A stretch of DNA of 64,000 nucleotides, from positions 12,316,385 to 12,380,384 of the forward strand of contig JAQFVV010000020.1 of assembly GCA_028023455.1 (NCBI GenBank), given 5' to 3'. The notes beneath the pieces were generated by a model. The model ran no database searches. It was given only the letters and a program-made list of their open reading frames with translations, and was not told the DNA's origin. This document shows positions 24,264-35,689 of the stretch, in pieces (position 1 is the first letter of the stretch; each line of letters starts with the position of its first letter). The DNA is from Epiperipatus broadwayi (Eukaryota > Onychophora > Udeonychophora > Euonychophora > Peripatidae). The translations under genes were made by a program, and so were the position numbers.

Positions 24264-24896
24264 CAGCAATGTCATCCACCATTTAATACATTATATATTG
24301 AATATCTTGTTAACAATCATAAATATTTCACATCTGTTGGCTACAAATATAAACACATAACTAAAAGAATAGCACAGTTCCAAGCAAAAATAAACCAGCA
24401 AGGCAGAATCAGAAATAATAAACCAAGAATAACTATACCATACATACCCAAAATTGCCAAACATCTAACTAAAACATTATCAAAAGAATTTATTATTGGT
24501 TTCCACACTTCATCCAACACTAATAGACTAATAAACAATTCAAAAGATAAACTTGATCCCAAACTAACATCTCAAGTGGTGTACCAGATACAATGCCCTC
24601 AGGCCAGATGCAGAGCCTCATATTATGGGGAAACAAAAGCTACCATTACAAAGAGAGCATCCCAGCACATATATATGTATAAAAGGGCACTGAACAACAA
24701 GGAGTCTACATCAGCATTCGTGGAACATGAAAAAGCTACTGGACACAGATTTGAACCCACCAATCCCAGAATAGTGTGTAAAGAGAGTAACGACCATAGG
24801 CGCAAAATAAAGGAGGCATATTTCATAACAAATGACACCCAATCAATTAATAGAAAGGACACCTGTTTTGCCATTTCAAAAAGATGGACAAACTAA
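24264..24896 (+). pseudogene. Penelope-like element, GIY-YIG endonuclease end
   Basis: An open frame of 210 codons without a convincing start (preceded by a stop at 24261) ends at TAA 24894-24896. The first part contains RITIPYIPKIAKHLTKTL and a later NNSKDKL, the linker typically found between the reverse transcriptase and endonuclease of Penelope-like elements. The C-terminal half (from about residue 104) is a GIY-YIG nuclease: VYQI, then SYYGET in place of YIGQT, R with QH downstream, FVEHEKATGHRF, and the terminal RRKIKEAYFI. The RT domain is absent, so the copy is 5' truncated. Downstream (about 24990-25040) GCCATAGAGCTTTGAAAGCTC resembles a decayed terminal hammerhead. Confidence 0.88.
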
Positions 24897-25930
24897 GTCA
24901 AACAATATTTTAAATAATATACCGAAACATCTAATTAACATAAATTTGAATACACCCCCTCATCACTATCAACCGTTTTATTTTTATTTTGCACAGCTAT
25001 GATTATGAAGCCATAGAGCTTTGAAAGCTCTAAGCTTTAAATAAATTTAATAACATATAACTTCTTTAACGAGGGTTATAAGCGCATAATTATTGATAAA
25101 TATCAAAGATATTTTTATAAATAAGCCATTTTTATTATATATATATCTGTTATAAATTTCATAAAGTTTTATGTAGCATGTTATATAAGGGACTTTCCAT
25201 CTGCAAGACATTATAATGATTATATTTATCAAAAATATTAAATATTGGCAATGTTTAAAATTTGAGCATCAACGGAAATGTTTGTATCATATATAGCACT
25301 GCGTCTAGACACAATTTTCAAGATAGAACAGATATCATAATAGTTTGGTTTGATAAAAAGGTTAATTAATTTTCTGTAGAGTCAATAGAATGTGTTAGTA
25401 TGTGCTCTCTTTTTAATATCTTATGTCTCTTTATCAAAAAGGAAACATAGTAAGTTAATTGTCATAATTTGTAATTGTAATAAAAGGAAATAAAATAGAC
25501 TAAATATAGCTCATAATAAAAAACAAAAACAAATTGGAATTGTTGAATAGAAAAGTACAAAAATTATCAAATTATTAAAATTAATTTAATCATAGTTTGT
25601 TTTAAAATAAATTTAATTTTTTTTAAAAAAAAAAATTTTGTATTCATTTTCTTTTCTTAATTTTATTATTATTGTTGATCAAAAAACATGTAGTTAGAGA
25701 TGATTGATGAAAACAGATCAAATAAGTTTTGAAGGTGGATTACAGGAAGGTGTTGAACAACTTTTTTTTTTTAATAAATATTTTTTATATAAACTGGGAC
25801 TTAGTTTTAAGGGATGCAATAAAGAATGTGGATGAAAGGATACGCAATAAAGAATGGATCAAAGGATATTTTGCTAGTTTGAGAATGAATCTAAAACCAT
25901 CTGCTATGCAATAAAAGGAAGTCATCATCA
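24897..25930. other. AT-rich DNA downstream of the Penelope-like fragment
   Basis: Nothing else supported. The first ~150 bp are probably the 3' untranslated end of the element, including a possible hammerhead relic with a stem-II-like AGC..GCT and GAAAGCTCT near 25000-25040. Confidence 0.4.
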
Positions 25931-25934
25931 AGCA

Positions 25935-26760
25935 ATATATGATTTACCACAACCATCTGTCTTGAAGTCCATACAACAAGATATACATTCACATGATCAC
26001 CATTTCTTATGCTTGCTTATAACAGTTATTAAACAGGCAAACCTCTCCATACAGTATTGCCACTCATTGCAAACCAGAGTAATCAATGGATGCCAAAAGG
26101 CTTGTGTATAAATTCCCCATCTAGTGGCTACTCATCCAATATCTTCAGACTAGTTTCTGGCTTGTGGTCTTTGTCAATAAGGAGCCTTGATTCTGAGAGC
26201 ACAGCACCTAGATCTTAGGATCTAATGCAATACTTCAGCAGCCACCTTTTATCTCTACCCAACTGCAAAACTATGAGACTTAAATTGAAAACACAATATT
26301 TTTATCCAAGCTCATTAGCTTACATTCATATAGATCTGAACTCAATCCTGCCTAATAGTATAGTTGTGGCTATGGTTATTAAAAAAACAAAGACACAAAT
26401 GTATAGGTACTGAACTGAGTTCAGATCTATATGACTATATAAGCTAATGAGGTTGGATTGAAAATATTATTGTGTTTTCAATTTAAGATTCATAGTTTTA
26501 TAGTTAAGTAGAGATAAAAGATGGCTGCTGGAGGGTTGTATTAGATCCTAAGATCTAGGTGCAGTGCTCTCAGATCCAGGGCTTCTCACTTATGAAGTCC
26601 ACAAGCCAGAAACTAATCTGGGGATATTGGATGAGTAGGCATTAGATGGGGATTTTATGCACAAGTCTTCTGGCATCCATTGATTACTCTGGCTTGCACT
26701 GAGTGGCAATACTATATGGAAAGTTTTGTCTGTTTAAGATATAATTTCTAGTAAGATTAA
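25935..26760. mobile_element. Foldback element 2, long-arm copy
   Basis: Arms of about 325 bp (26030-26355 and 26410-26735) are inverted copies with ~50 bp between them. Matched landmarks include CCAGAGTAATCAATGGATGC, GCACCTAGATCTTAGGATC and ATAGATCTGAACTCA, each found in both orientations. The flank CACATGATCACCATTTCTTA (25990-26009) is shared with the shorter copy at 30800-31125, so the element extends beyond the arms. Each arm carries a hammerhead-like half core, with the right-arm version at 26587-26622 (CTTATGA..CCAGAAAC). No transposase is present. Confidence 0.8.
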
Positions 26761-27768
26761 TATTTTATTATTATGAAAAAGTTATGAAATTGACCAAATA
26801 CACTTGTGGTTCATGCCTTAGTATGACTGATTAGGATTTTTCCAGCAAGGTTGTAATGATCCAGTGCTAATCTGAAGAAAAAATGAATTTTCATTGTTAT
26901 CTGAAGACGTGTTTACTTTGTCCATGATCCTCAAAATTTATACCTGTTGATAAGTTGTGATAGAGGACAAGAATACTTTATTATCAAAATAATCACGTTT
27001 TAACTACTTTAATACTTTACATCTTGACCATACATACATATATATATATATATATTTCTCATTATTATTACTTGTCTTAAATCCTGGACAATTTATGATT
27101 TTAATAGCATTTAATTTTGATAGTTTCCTTATAGTTTATCAGCCTGTCATGTCCAGACATAGAATTCAAATCTAGGTTGGATAAACTAATTTTTTTAAAA
27201 AGTCAAAATAGGTTTAGAATTAAAAGAATTTGTTCACATAAAATTTGTTGTAGCCAACTCAATTAACCATTCAAAAGTGTTTTAAAAGGATAGCTAGTTA
27301 TTCTTTGCTGTAAGGTAAATATAAAGAAAAAATGCACATTTGGTTAACATGTAAGTAATACTTTTTCTTTCAGTTGTTTGCTATGGGTTATTTGACAACT
27401 TTTTATTTTTTTACTTTATCAGTATATGATAACTAATAAATACAGTGATTCAATGTAAGTGTAAAAACTGGAATGGTCACAAATAATATTAATAAGATTT
27501 GTAACCATTCTATAACTTAGAAATTTAAAAATATCACACATTGAAATGTTATTTGAATACTTTTATACAAACTTCAAAATAATTTATTATATTATAATTT
27601 GGCTCCATAAATCAAAGATTAAATAATTAGTATTGATTTAAAATTTTAAAGTTAATGTAATGAAATACTCAAATATTCATACCTGTCAATCTATTTTTAA
27701 CATTCTACAAACTATATATTTATATATAATAATTTCTTTTTTATTTCTCTGGGAATTTGAATCATACT
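26761..27768. other. AT-rich DNA without recognised feature
   Basis: A short (AT)n tract lies at about 27034-27054. No gene or shared repeat is seen. Confidence 0.45.
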
Positions 27769-27770
27769 CA

Positions 27771-27771
27771 A

Positions 27772-27833
<62 letters not shown>

Positions 27834-28384
27834 AGAGGAGGAAGAAGAAGAAGAAGAAGAAGAAGAAGGAAAGAAGAAGAAGAAGAAGAGAAGAAGAAGA
27901 AGAAGAAGAAGAAGAAGAAGAAGAAGAAGAAGAAGAAGAAGAAGAAGAAGAAGAAGAAGAAGAAGAAGAAGAAGAAGAAGAAGAAGAAGAAGAAGAAGAA
28001 GAAGAAGAAGAAGAAGAAGAAGAAGAAGAAGAAGAAGAAGAAGAAGAAGAAGAAGAAGAAGAAGAAGAAGAAGAAGAAGAAGAAGAAGAAGAAGAAGAAG
28101 AAGAAGAAGAAGAAGAAGAAGAAGAAGAAGAAGAAGAAGAAGAAGAAGAAGAAGAAGAAGAAGAAGAAGAAGAAGAAGAAGAAGAAGAAGAAGAAGAAGA
28201 AGAAGAAGAAGAAGAAGAAGAAGAAGAAGAAGAAGAAGAAGAAGAAGAAGAAGAAGAAGAAGAAGAAGAAGAAGAAGAAGAAGAAGAAGAAGAAGAAGAA
28301 GAAGAAGAAGAAGAAGAAGAAGAAGAAGAAGAAGAAGAAGAAGAAGAAGAAGAAGAAGAAGAAGAAGAAGAAGAAGAAGAAGAT
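27771..28384 (+). repeat. Compound microsatellite (AAT)n-(GAA)n
   Basis: About 60 bp of (AAT)n (27771-27830) pass into a mixed GAG/GAA zone and then roughly 490 bp of almost pure (AGA)n to 28384. The purine/pyrimidine strand asymmetry is complete, so triplex formation is plausible. The long poly-Ser, poly-Phe, poly-Arg and poly-Glu frames over this tract are artefacts of the repeat. The tract directly abuts the retrotransposon C-terminus at 28395-28460. Confidence 0.97.
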
Positions 28385-28394
28385 GACGACAACA

Positions 28395-28460
28395 ACACTG
28401 GCCAGACCTGACATTTATGCAGCAACCTGGTCATTACTTAAGATTAGATCTATGTTATAG
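28395..28460 (+). pseudogene. Non-LTR retrotransposon C-terminal tip next to (GAA)n
   Basis: The frame LARPDIYAATWSLLKIRSML ends at TAG 28458-28460. It matches the C-terminus of the minus-strand fragment at 340-400 (RPDLYAATWSLLNEKSRL-stop) at 10 consecutive near-identical positions. In this frame the microsatellite reads as poly-Lys running straight into MTTTTLARPD. The tract therefore either expanded within the lysine/aspartate-rich C-terminal codons or joins a severely 5'-truncated copy. Confidence 0.75.
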
Positions 28461-28679
28461 TGAATTGAGGAAATTAAACATTATAATGAAACTTAGAAGG
28501 AAATGCATGTCAAATTAGCAACAAGGACAATTTAGTAACAATTTTTTCCCTTCTGTTATAAGTGATTGATTTGCTAATGGTGTTCAAATGATAATGGACA
28601 ATCCAGGATATTATATGTAGATGAACTATGTAAATGCAAAATTTGTAATTCCTTTGAGACAATAAAGGCCTTTTGAAAC

Positions 28680-28765
28680 ATAATAATAATAATGATGATG
28701 ATGATGATGATGATGATGATAATAACAACAACAACAACAATAATAAAAAGAAGAAGAAGAAGTAA
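28680..28765 (+). repeat. Compound trinucleotide microsatellite
   Basis: Consecutive (AAT)n, (ATG)n, (AAC)n and (AAG)n tracts. Four different trinucleotides in one block suggest successive point changes and re-expansion. Confidence 0.95.
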
Positions 28766-29510
28766 AAAAATATAAATAATGGTATACATGGAATATTATA
28801 TAAGTTATAGTAAACTATTTGCAAATTCATCCTAAGCTATTGGCATAAACCAAAGACGTAAAGAATATTTTCATTATTTCAGTTTTATAAAACAACAAAG
28901 TTATTTCATTAATTGTTAATGACACTTTAGATAATATTGACTATATATATAAGCAATGTTTTGACTATTATTGGAGGTACATCAAATAATAATCACAGTT
29001 TAAAATAATGTCTGTCAAAAATTCATTGGGGTACATATAGAGGTATTCTTACATAGATGTAGAGAAACAAAATTGTATAAATAAAAGGAGAATGAATTCA
29101 GGATAAATACTTTAATAAATATAACAGCCACTAATTAATTATTGGATGCCATTCAATTAATTTTGATAACAATAATATTTTCTTTAATAGAAGTAGTGAG
29201 GAATAATACAAGCAAAGTTTTAGAGATTGATAGTAGAGCCAGTGATAAAAATTTCCAAATGAAGTAAATATTAAAAAATGAGTTGAATATGCAAATATAT
29301 TAACAGCATGTGTATGCATGTGAAATGATGATCATGTGATGTTTTGATAGTTTTAATTGAAGTTATTTGATAATCATAGAATCATGGCTTTCATTTCTTC
29401 CTTGTGAATTAACTTTAATATTGCAAAATGTATTATGCTTGCTATTCAGATCTATATTACATATATAAATGCAGGTTTAAACCTGAACAAGGTATTATTT
29501 TATATAAATA
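28766..29510. other. AT-rich DNA; CAGGTTTAAACCTG palindrome shared with 34 kb
   Basis: No gene is seen. The 14-bp palindrome at 29473-29486, preceded by TACATATATAAATG, recurs inverted at 34431-34444 next to another F1 copy, so it probably marks the F1 flank. Confidence 0.5.
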
Positions 29511-29514
29511 GTGT

Positions 29515-29940
29515 GTAATAGGCCCTCCCATCCCTCACATATGTATGATAAATGGATTATTCTCCTGTACATGAGGGGTCAGAATGACTAATATGTCAAC
29601 ATGGGTAGGATGACAACCTTGGCACTAATAAGGGCTTTGAATGTTCCATCATCAGATTTTCAATGAAATGGAAGGCTGAACAGTTGTGAGTTGGTATAGT
29701 TTGAAGCCTGTCCATTAAAGTATGAAGATTGGCTCTTTTAAAGATGAGCACTGATTATATATGTGTGTGAGGATAGTAATCTAGACCAACTGATGATTGC
29801 TGATTTAGCATGAAATAGTATATTGGTGATTATTTATCTTTTTAACATGTGTGTGATCAGGTGGGTCAGCAATATGAGATGGCACTGAGAGTAGTGGACC
29901 ATGTGGAAGTCTGAGTTCGAATGCCGCATATATTTACAGA
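29515..29940 (+). repeat. F1 dispersed repeat, full-length single copy
   Basis: This copy shows the family order. It starts with CCCTCCCATCCCTCACATATG and a GGTCAGAATGACTAATATGTC block, then GATTTTCAATGAAATGG and CCTGTCCATTAAAGTATGAAG. Next come GCACTGATTATATATGTGTG, the hammerhead segment (29774-29833), and the tRNA-like end GTGGAAGTCTGAGTTCGAAT with a CATATATTTACA tail. The core has CTGATGA and GAAA, but one base is missing from the stem III loop. Length is about 425 bp. Confidence 0.85.
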
Positions 29941-30799
29941 TCTATGTAACTGAGTGAAATAAGCTTATAATAAATATCTCATTTGATAAGGATGTGCATC
30001 TTTCAAGTATAAAATTTCAGATATAAATTGGAGTTTAAAGTCCAATGCACACATCCACGTGAGATAAGTATTAATATATTTGAAGATTTGAATATTTTGT
30101 AGGATTATTAATAAATAAAATCAGAGTATGATAAAAAGATATATTTTATTTTTATACTGGCCAATAGAAGAAAATTGAAAATGATATAGTAGTTCTAATT
30201 ATTAAAAGTAATATAAATGCAGTAACTCATATAAATTTGATACTAAATCACAATAATGCAATACTAGATATAATGAACACAGGCATCTATTTTCCATTTA
30301 ATATTTATCAAAAACTGAAATAAATATAATGAATTAGCTGGTACGTAGCACATATAAATGTTGAACTGAAATAAAATCGCATACCCATGGCAGTCATAAG
30401 ATTGATGTTAAATATTCAAACCTTAAATATTCAGCTTGCATATAAATTATCTTTAATTGATCAATTATTAAATATAGTGCATAACAAATTCCATGCATTA
30501 TATAGAATAATTCTCAATTGAACATTTATTTTAATTTCAAAATCCTGTTATGGTAGTCAAAGAAAAATGTCGAATGTCAGATTTATGATTTGAAACTCCA
30601 CGAGGAAGATGAAGAATTGTCAATAAAATTCAGGAATGTCACTTGTCTATTTTTTTAAATATAACAGGAAAAAAAATGAAGCAGATAATTTATAATGAAA
30701 CATTTTGTAATAGATATAGATATTGATTTTTTAAGATTCATAATAAGCAAAAATCAGTACACAATTAAGTAAGAAAATAAATATAATTATGCCACTAAA

Positions 30800-31125
30800 C
30801 ATCACATGATCACCATTTCTTATGCTTGCTCATAACTGTTATTAAAACAGGCAAACTCTCCATACAGTAGTGCCACACAGCAAGACAAGTTTTCCGGATG
30901 CCAGAAGACTTTTGCATAAAATCCCTATCTAGTGCCTACTCATCCAATATTCCCAGACTAGTTTCTAGCTTGACCTAAGATCTAGGTGCAGTGCTCTATT
31001 CTGGGGATATTGGATGAGTAGGTACTAGATATGGATTTTATGCACAAATCTTCTGGCATCCATTGATTACTCTGGCTTGTACTGAGTCCCACTACTGTAT
31101 GGAGAGTTTTTCCTGTTTAAATATA
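30800..31125. mobile_element. Foldback element 2, internally deleted copy
   Basis: This carries the same outer sequences as 25935-26760 (ACATGATCACCATTTCTTA, CTCCATACAGTA, CATCCAATATTCCCAGACTAG) but with arms of only ~140 bp and the middle removed. The join falls within GCTTGACCTAAGATCTAGG (30969-30987). The ACTAGTTTCTAG segment is the hammerhead GAAACTAGTC half core read on the minus strand. Confidence 0.8.
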
Positions 31126-31550
31126 ATTATGGGCAGAATCATGGATTTATTTAAGCAGGCAAAATTTAAACTTAACCTAAAATTAGTTTATGTAGTCTAT
31201 TTATGACAGGAAATGTTTGTAAAAAGTGCTTTTCATTTTCATTAAGATGTCACAATTAACCTCAAGCCAATACAATTCTCTAGGCTGTATGTGGAGTCTG
31301 TCACTAAATTGACATGGAAAGTGATTATGGCTGACAATTGAATGGCAAAACCTATAAAAATTAAATTTGTGCAAACATGTCAATGCAATCCTTTCACTGT
31401 GTACTATATGCCAATAGAAATCTTTCAACAACATTTTGACAGAAATAAAACAAGTGGTCAAAGTATTACTTTTTTATTTAAATGCATTGAAGCTATCATG
31501 TCCCATGTAGTCAACCATTGTCATGCATTCTAATTTAACAGTGTAGTGCA
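31126..31550. other. Unassigned stretch with overlapping short frames
   Basis: Short open frames exist on both strands (31461-31201 minus, 86 codons; 31342-31533 plus). The plus frame has clustered Cys residues (TCQCN), but no family is recognisable. It could be an old coding remnant of a mobile element. Confidence 0.25.
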
Positions 31551-31554
31551 GTGT

Positions 31555-32190
31555 AAAAAATGTGATAGTAATTTTGCTGGTTTAGTATGAAATATGCATA
31601 TTGGTGATTATTTATCTTTTCAACATATATGTGTTCAAGTGTACCACTGTTATGAGATAGAGTGGAGAGTGGTGGGTTATGTGAAAGTCTGTGCTCATAT
31701 ACTCTATATATTACATATATTAATACAGGTATATAATAAGTCTGTATTTCAGTTATTACATAGTAGAGATATCTGCTCATCCCTCATACATATATTAAAT
31801 GGATTATTTCCTGTACATAAGGGATTAGATTGACCTTAGGTCAACATAGGGGTGACAAGAATCTTGGCCTCAGGTTGGCCTTTGAGCCGTCTATCATCAG
31901 ATTTTCAATTGGATGGATGGTTGAAGAGTTGGAGGGTGGAATGGATTGAAGCCTGTCCATTAAAGTATGAAGATTATCTTAATATATATATATATCTGAG
32001 CACTTATTGCATATATGTGTAGAGGTGATAATCTGGACCAACTGATAATTTCTGGTTTAGCATGAAATATGTATATTGATGATTATTTATCTTTTCAACA
32101 TATATGTTGTCAAGTGCATCAGTGTTATGAGATAGTGTGGAGAGTGGTGGGTTGTATGAAAGTCTGTGCTCATATACCCTATATGTTAAA
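31555..32190 (+). repeat. F1 tandem dimer, ~474-bp monomer
   Basis: Two F1 units lie in direct orientation. TGGTTTAG in the ribozyme segment falls at about 31578 and again at about 32052. The first unit lacks the 5' half of the hammerhead. The second has CTGATAA for CTGATGA (32042-32048), with GAAA and ATA/TAT stem III intact. The two tRNA-like ends (GTGAAAGTCTGTGCTC) are at ~31680 and ~32157. Between them lies the linker AATACAGGTATATAATAAG, also found in the minus-strand dimer at 10838. Confidence 0.82.
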
Positions 32191-34420
32191 TAAATGTTTG
32201 TTTATTTTGTGGACATATTTTTCCATAAATATGATTAACTTTCCCTGCTTTGTGAAATTAAAATATTTTTTCATAATTGCATTTGGCCTCATTTCAGAAA
32301 TGCTAATTATCACAATACTTTCATTTTATGTACTTTTGTTCTATTTGTAATTTATTATCTGTTTTTAAATCAACCATAGGAAGATTAACATCTTTTTAGA
32401 TTTAAATTTCTTGTGGATTTATTGATGTAATTTTCTTTCTTGTGAATAATATGATCTTCTTTTGATATTTTTATTTTTCTTTGGATTTGTAATTCAATTT
32501 AATTATGGAATTGCACATTACCTTATAATTAATTTAATTTCTTTCCAAAATTTTGTCCTCAAAATAACTTACATTATTTTCATGTTTCCAAACATATAAA
32601 TTTTTTTTTCAATTATTGTCTCATTGCAAAGCATATTAACTTCAGTTTTTTTTAAAAAATTTAGATTAATATCATGTTTGCAAGCATATACAGCACTATA
32701 TTTTTTTTTTTTGGGGGGGACGACTTTATTATGGTATAATTTAGTATGAGTAAGGTTGCTACTCCAGCGAGTGAAGTAGATATGCAACCAACACCCTAAT
32801 TTATTCATTGTAAAGATTATTATTGAAATTTTACTTGGGTAATAAAAATAGCTAAATAGCAGATATTTGGATTAATGGTATTCCAAAATCCACATTACAT
32901 AAAATGCTAAAAATCCACATTAAATAATATCCCAACAATTCAATAGAAAATATTGATAAAAAGTAATTGTAAATATAATTTTAAAAAGATTTAGAGATAA
33001 AATTGGCTTATTTACCTATGACATATATTTAACTGCAAAGGGTAAAATAGTTATATAATGCTGCATTAGCATTTCAATAGGGAATGCAATTTACAATAGT
33101 GTTAGATTTATTATGTTTTTTATATATAAGCTTTAGATATATTTTGATTTAATAACCTGACATTCCTTACTGAATTCTTAATAGAAATGCTATTACAATC
33201 TTACAAAAAAACTAAACTTCTATAAAATACTACTTCAAAAATTTCAATGATATTTATATAAGAAATCAAATAAATTCATTTCTCTTTAAAGAAGATTTTG
33301 TCTAGCTGAATTATTATTTGAAATTTAATTAACCATTTGTTTAAAATCTTGTGAAAATGGTTACTGGTTTTTCCATCATTTATCTGCAATTCAACACATT
33401 GGCAGAATGGCAGAGTTAATTGTCAAAAATCTCTGAATTGCTTTTAGTTGAATAAAGCCAGGAAAGAATCTCAATTTGATCAATTATATGAAACTGCTGC
33501 TTTCAACCCAAGGATTTTTGGCTATTAGCTCTGCGGATTCTGCCAATGTGTTAAAGTATTACATCCTCATCACAAACTGATGTATAAACTAACATCACAT
33601 TTTAACAGCATTTCTCATTATTGTTCTTAAGTGAAAGAGTACTTAATTTTGGAACTATATCCTTTAAATCTAATACAATTCATTGACAGGTGAATGGAAG
33701 TTATCAGATTCTTAGCTTGATTTATTGATGAATAGAATATTATCATTATTTATTTTTGTTTATCTTATTGTCTTCAATAAATTACATTGACAAAGGACTG
33801 TGTCATCTTATGCCATATTAGTCAGCTCTTTGCATAATTGTGATAGTGGGATTAACTTCTCTTTATGTAACCACATTTATATTATGCAATTGGTATGATA
33901 GTAACTATATTTACAAGTGACTGTTACTGATGATGATTGTATGGTTTAGAGCAGTGTAAAGAGGCAGACTTTGAAGCTCAGGATCCATGGATCTATTGGG
34001 CTCCATCACTTCTGGTGATCAAAAGTTAATAAAGTCCCAAGCAATAAACCATTCAGTTTCAATTATTATTTAATGATTATGATGATATGATATTTAACAT
34101 TTTTAAAAAAAAATTCATTGTTAAAATTTCTGCTATCAGAAACACTACATTTTCTTATGCTTTTAAGTGCTAACGTAATCTTTCGTACAAACTATTTTAT
34201 CATATTGTACATACTATTCTAATTACAAATTATTTGCATAAATTTCATTCCTTATATATAAAATCTTCTATGTTTCTAACAATCGAATCTTAATATTAAG
34301 TAGTTGTCTGTTTAATTTCAATATATTAGTTTATATATATAAATGTGTGTGTGCATGAAAAGGAAAAAAAAACTTACTGCAGAAGATATAAACAGACTAT
34401 TTTACTAGCCTTATATATTA
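32191..34420. other. AT-rich DNA without recognised feature
   Basis: The plus-strand frame that continues to 32350 is an extension out of the F1 repeat. No family, RNA or shared repeat is supported in the rest. Confidence 0.45.
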
Positions 34421-34424
34421 ATAC

Positions 34425-34800
34425 ATTACACAGGTTTAAACCTGCATTTGTATATGTAATATAGGCGGGATTCGAACTCAGACTTTCACACGACCCACTA
34501 CTCTCAGTGCCATCTCATATTGCTGACCCACCTGATCACACACATGTTGAAAAGATAAATAATCACCGATATACGTATTTCATGCTTAACCAGCAAATAA
34601 AGCTGAGCACTGATTATATATATGTGTGATGATAGTAATCTGGACCAACTGATGATTGCTGGTTTAGCATGAAATACGTATATTGATGATTATTTATCTT
34701 TTCAACATGTGTGTGATCAGGTGGGTCAGCAATATGAGATGGCACTGAGAGTAGTGGGTCGTGTGAAAGTCTGAGTTCGAATCTAGCCTTATATATGTAA
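34425..34800. repeat. F1 inverted pair with intact promoter-like boxes
   Basis: A minus-oriented F1 end (34463-34595) faces a plus-oriented one (34610-34800), sharing ~130-bp arms. The plus copy shows the best tRNA-like boxes of the window: TGGGTCAGCAA (34722-34732) as box A and GTTCGAATC (34775-34783), an exact box B. A hammerhead lies at 34633-34694. The palindrome CAGGTTTAAACCTG precedes the pair at 34431. Confidence 0.82.
34633..34694 (+). ncRNA. F1 hammerhead ribozyme motif
   Basis: Core: CTGATGA (34649-34655), stem II TGC/GCA around TGGTTTA (34657-34669), GAAA (34671-34674), stem III ATA/TAT with a CG loop, H17 = A at 34682. Stem I is ACCAA with TTGAT, one mismatch, extended by TAATC with GATTA after a TGG bulge. 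All catalytic nucleotides are present. Confidence 0.7.
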
Positions 34801-35689
34801 ATTATTTACGCTTCACAACTGATTTATGTAGTTTAATGCAAATCTCATTTGTCATTTTGGTTTTTTTGCCTAGAGTTAAAATAATCGTACTCATGGACCA
34901 AAAAAATATTCTAATAATTTTAAATAGAATTGAGATATTGATAATATAAAGTTTTTATTATTCTTATTTTTTGTTACCGTTAACATAATTTTTGTTTGTA
35001 GTCATTGTATTTTTATGCAAATTAGAAATATTTCAATTATTTAGCATCATTTTTGGAAAGTAAAATTCCATTTGTTTGTAATCAAAATTTATATAAATTA
35101 CTTTTGTCAATAAGTATAAATTAACACTGAATTTCTATCACTTTATTTGATAGTTATTGAGCATAAGAAAATACAGTCTTCCATTTAAAATAAAATCTAT
35201 TACATTTATTGACAATTTCTTTTAATTAAATTTTAATGCATTTTGCAAAAATGGAGATTCTCACGAAAACTAATTACATGACTAACTAGCACAGTTGATA
35301 ATTTGATGAATTTTTTGAACAAGTTTTATATATATAACAAGTGTATAAACTATAAATAAAGTATACGTCCAACTACATAAGATATCATTTTCTTCAAGTT
35401 CAAATCATTCTTCATGTGGTTTGAAGCACCAACTATTTTGTCTAAGTTTTCATATACAAGATATTAAATAATTATGTTGAATGTTGCATTCTTTTGTGTG
35501 TATGTTAGTTCTTATATATAATTGGCTATTAATTAAATTTACGGAAAAATTTTTAGGTACCAATCTACTAAACTATTTCCATTTTTACGTTTTATTTACT
35601 CTTTAAACACTGCTTTAATATCATGAGAGAATATTGATATAACTAATTGATCATTTGAAGATTTCTTAAGAAAAATGTGATTTATCATA

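Noticed and set aside
24623-24874. Minus-strand 83-codon frame opposite the GIY-YIG endonuclease
   Set aside because: It is the antisense shadow of the Penelope-like coding region.
27686-28434. Long open frames of 190-240 codons encoding poly-Ser, poly-Phe, poly-Arg and poly-Glu
   Set aside because: They are frame readings of the (GAA)n microsatellite with no non-repetitive coding sequence. Only the 20 codons after 28395 match a known element.
31561-31833. Short frames within F1 copies (also at 11233, 32069, 35747, 39736)
   Set aside because: They recur only because the repeat recurs. Frames differ between copies and show no protein-level conservation.
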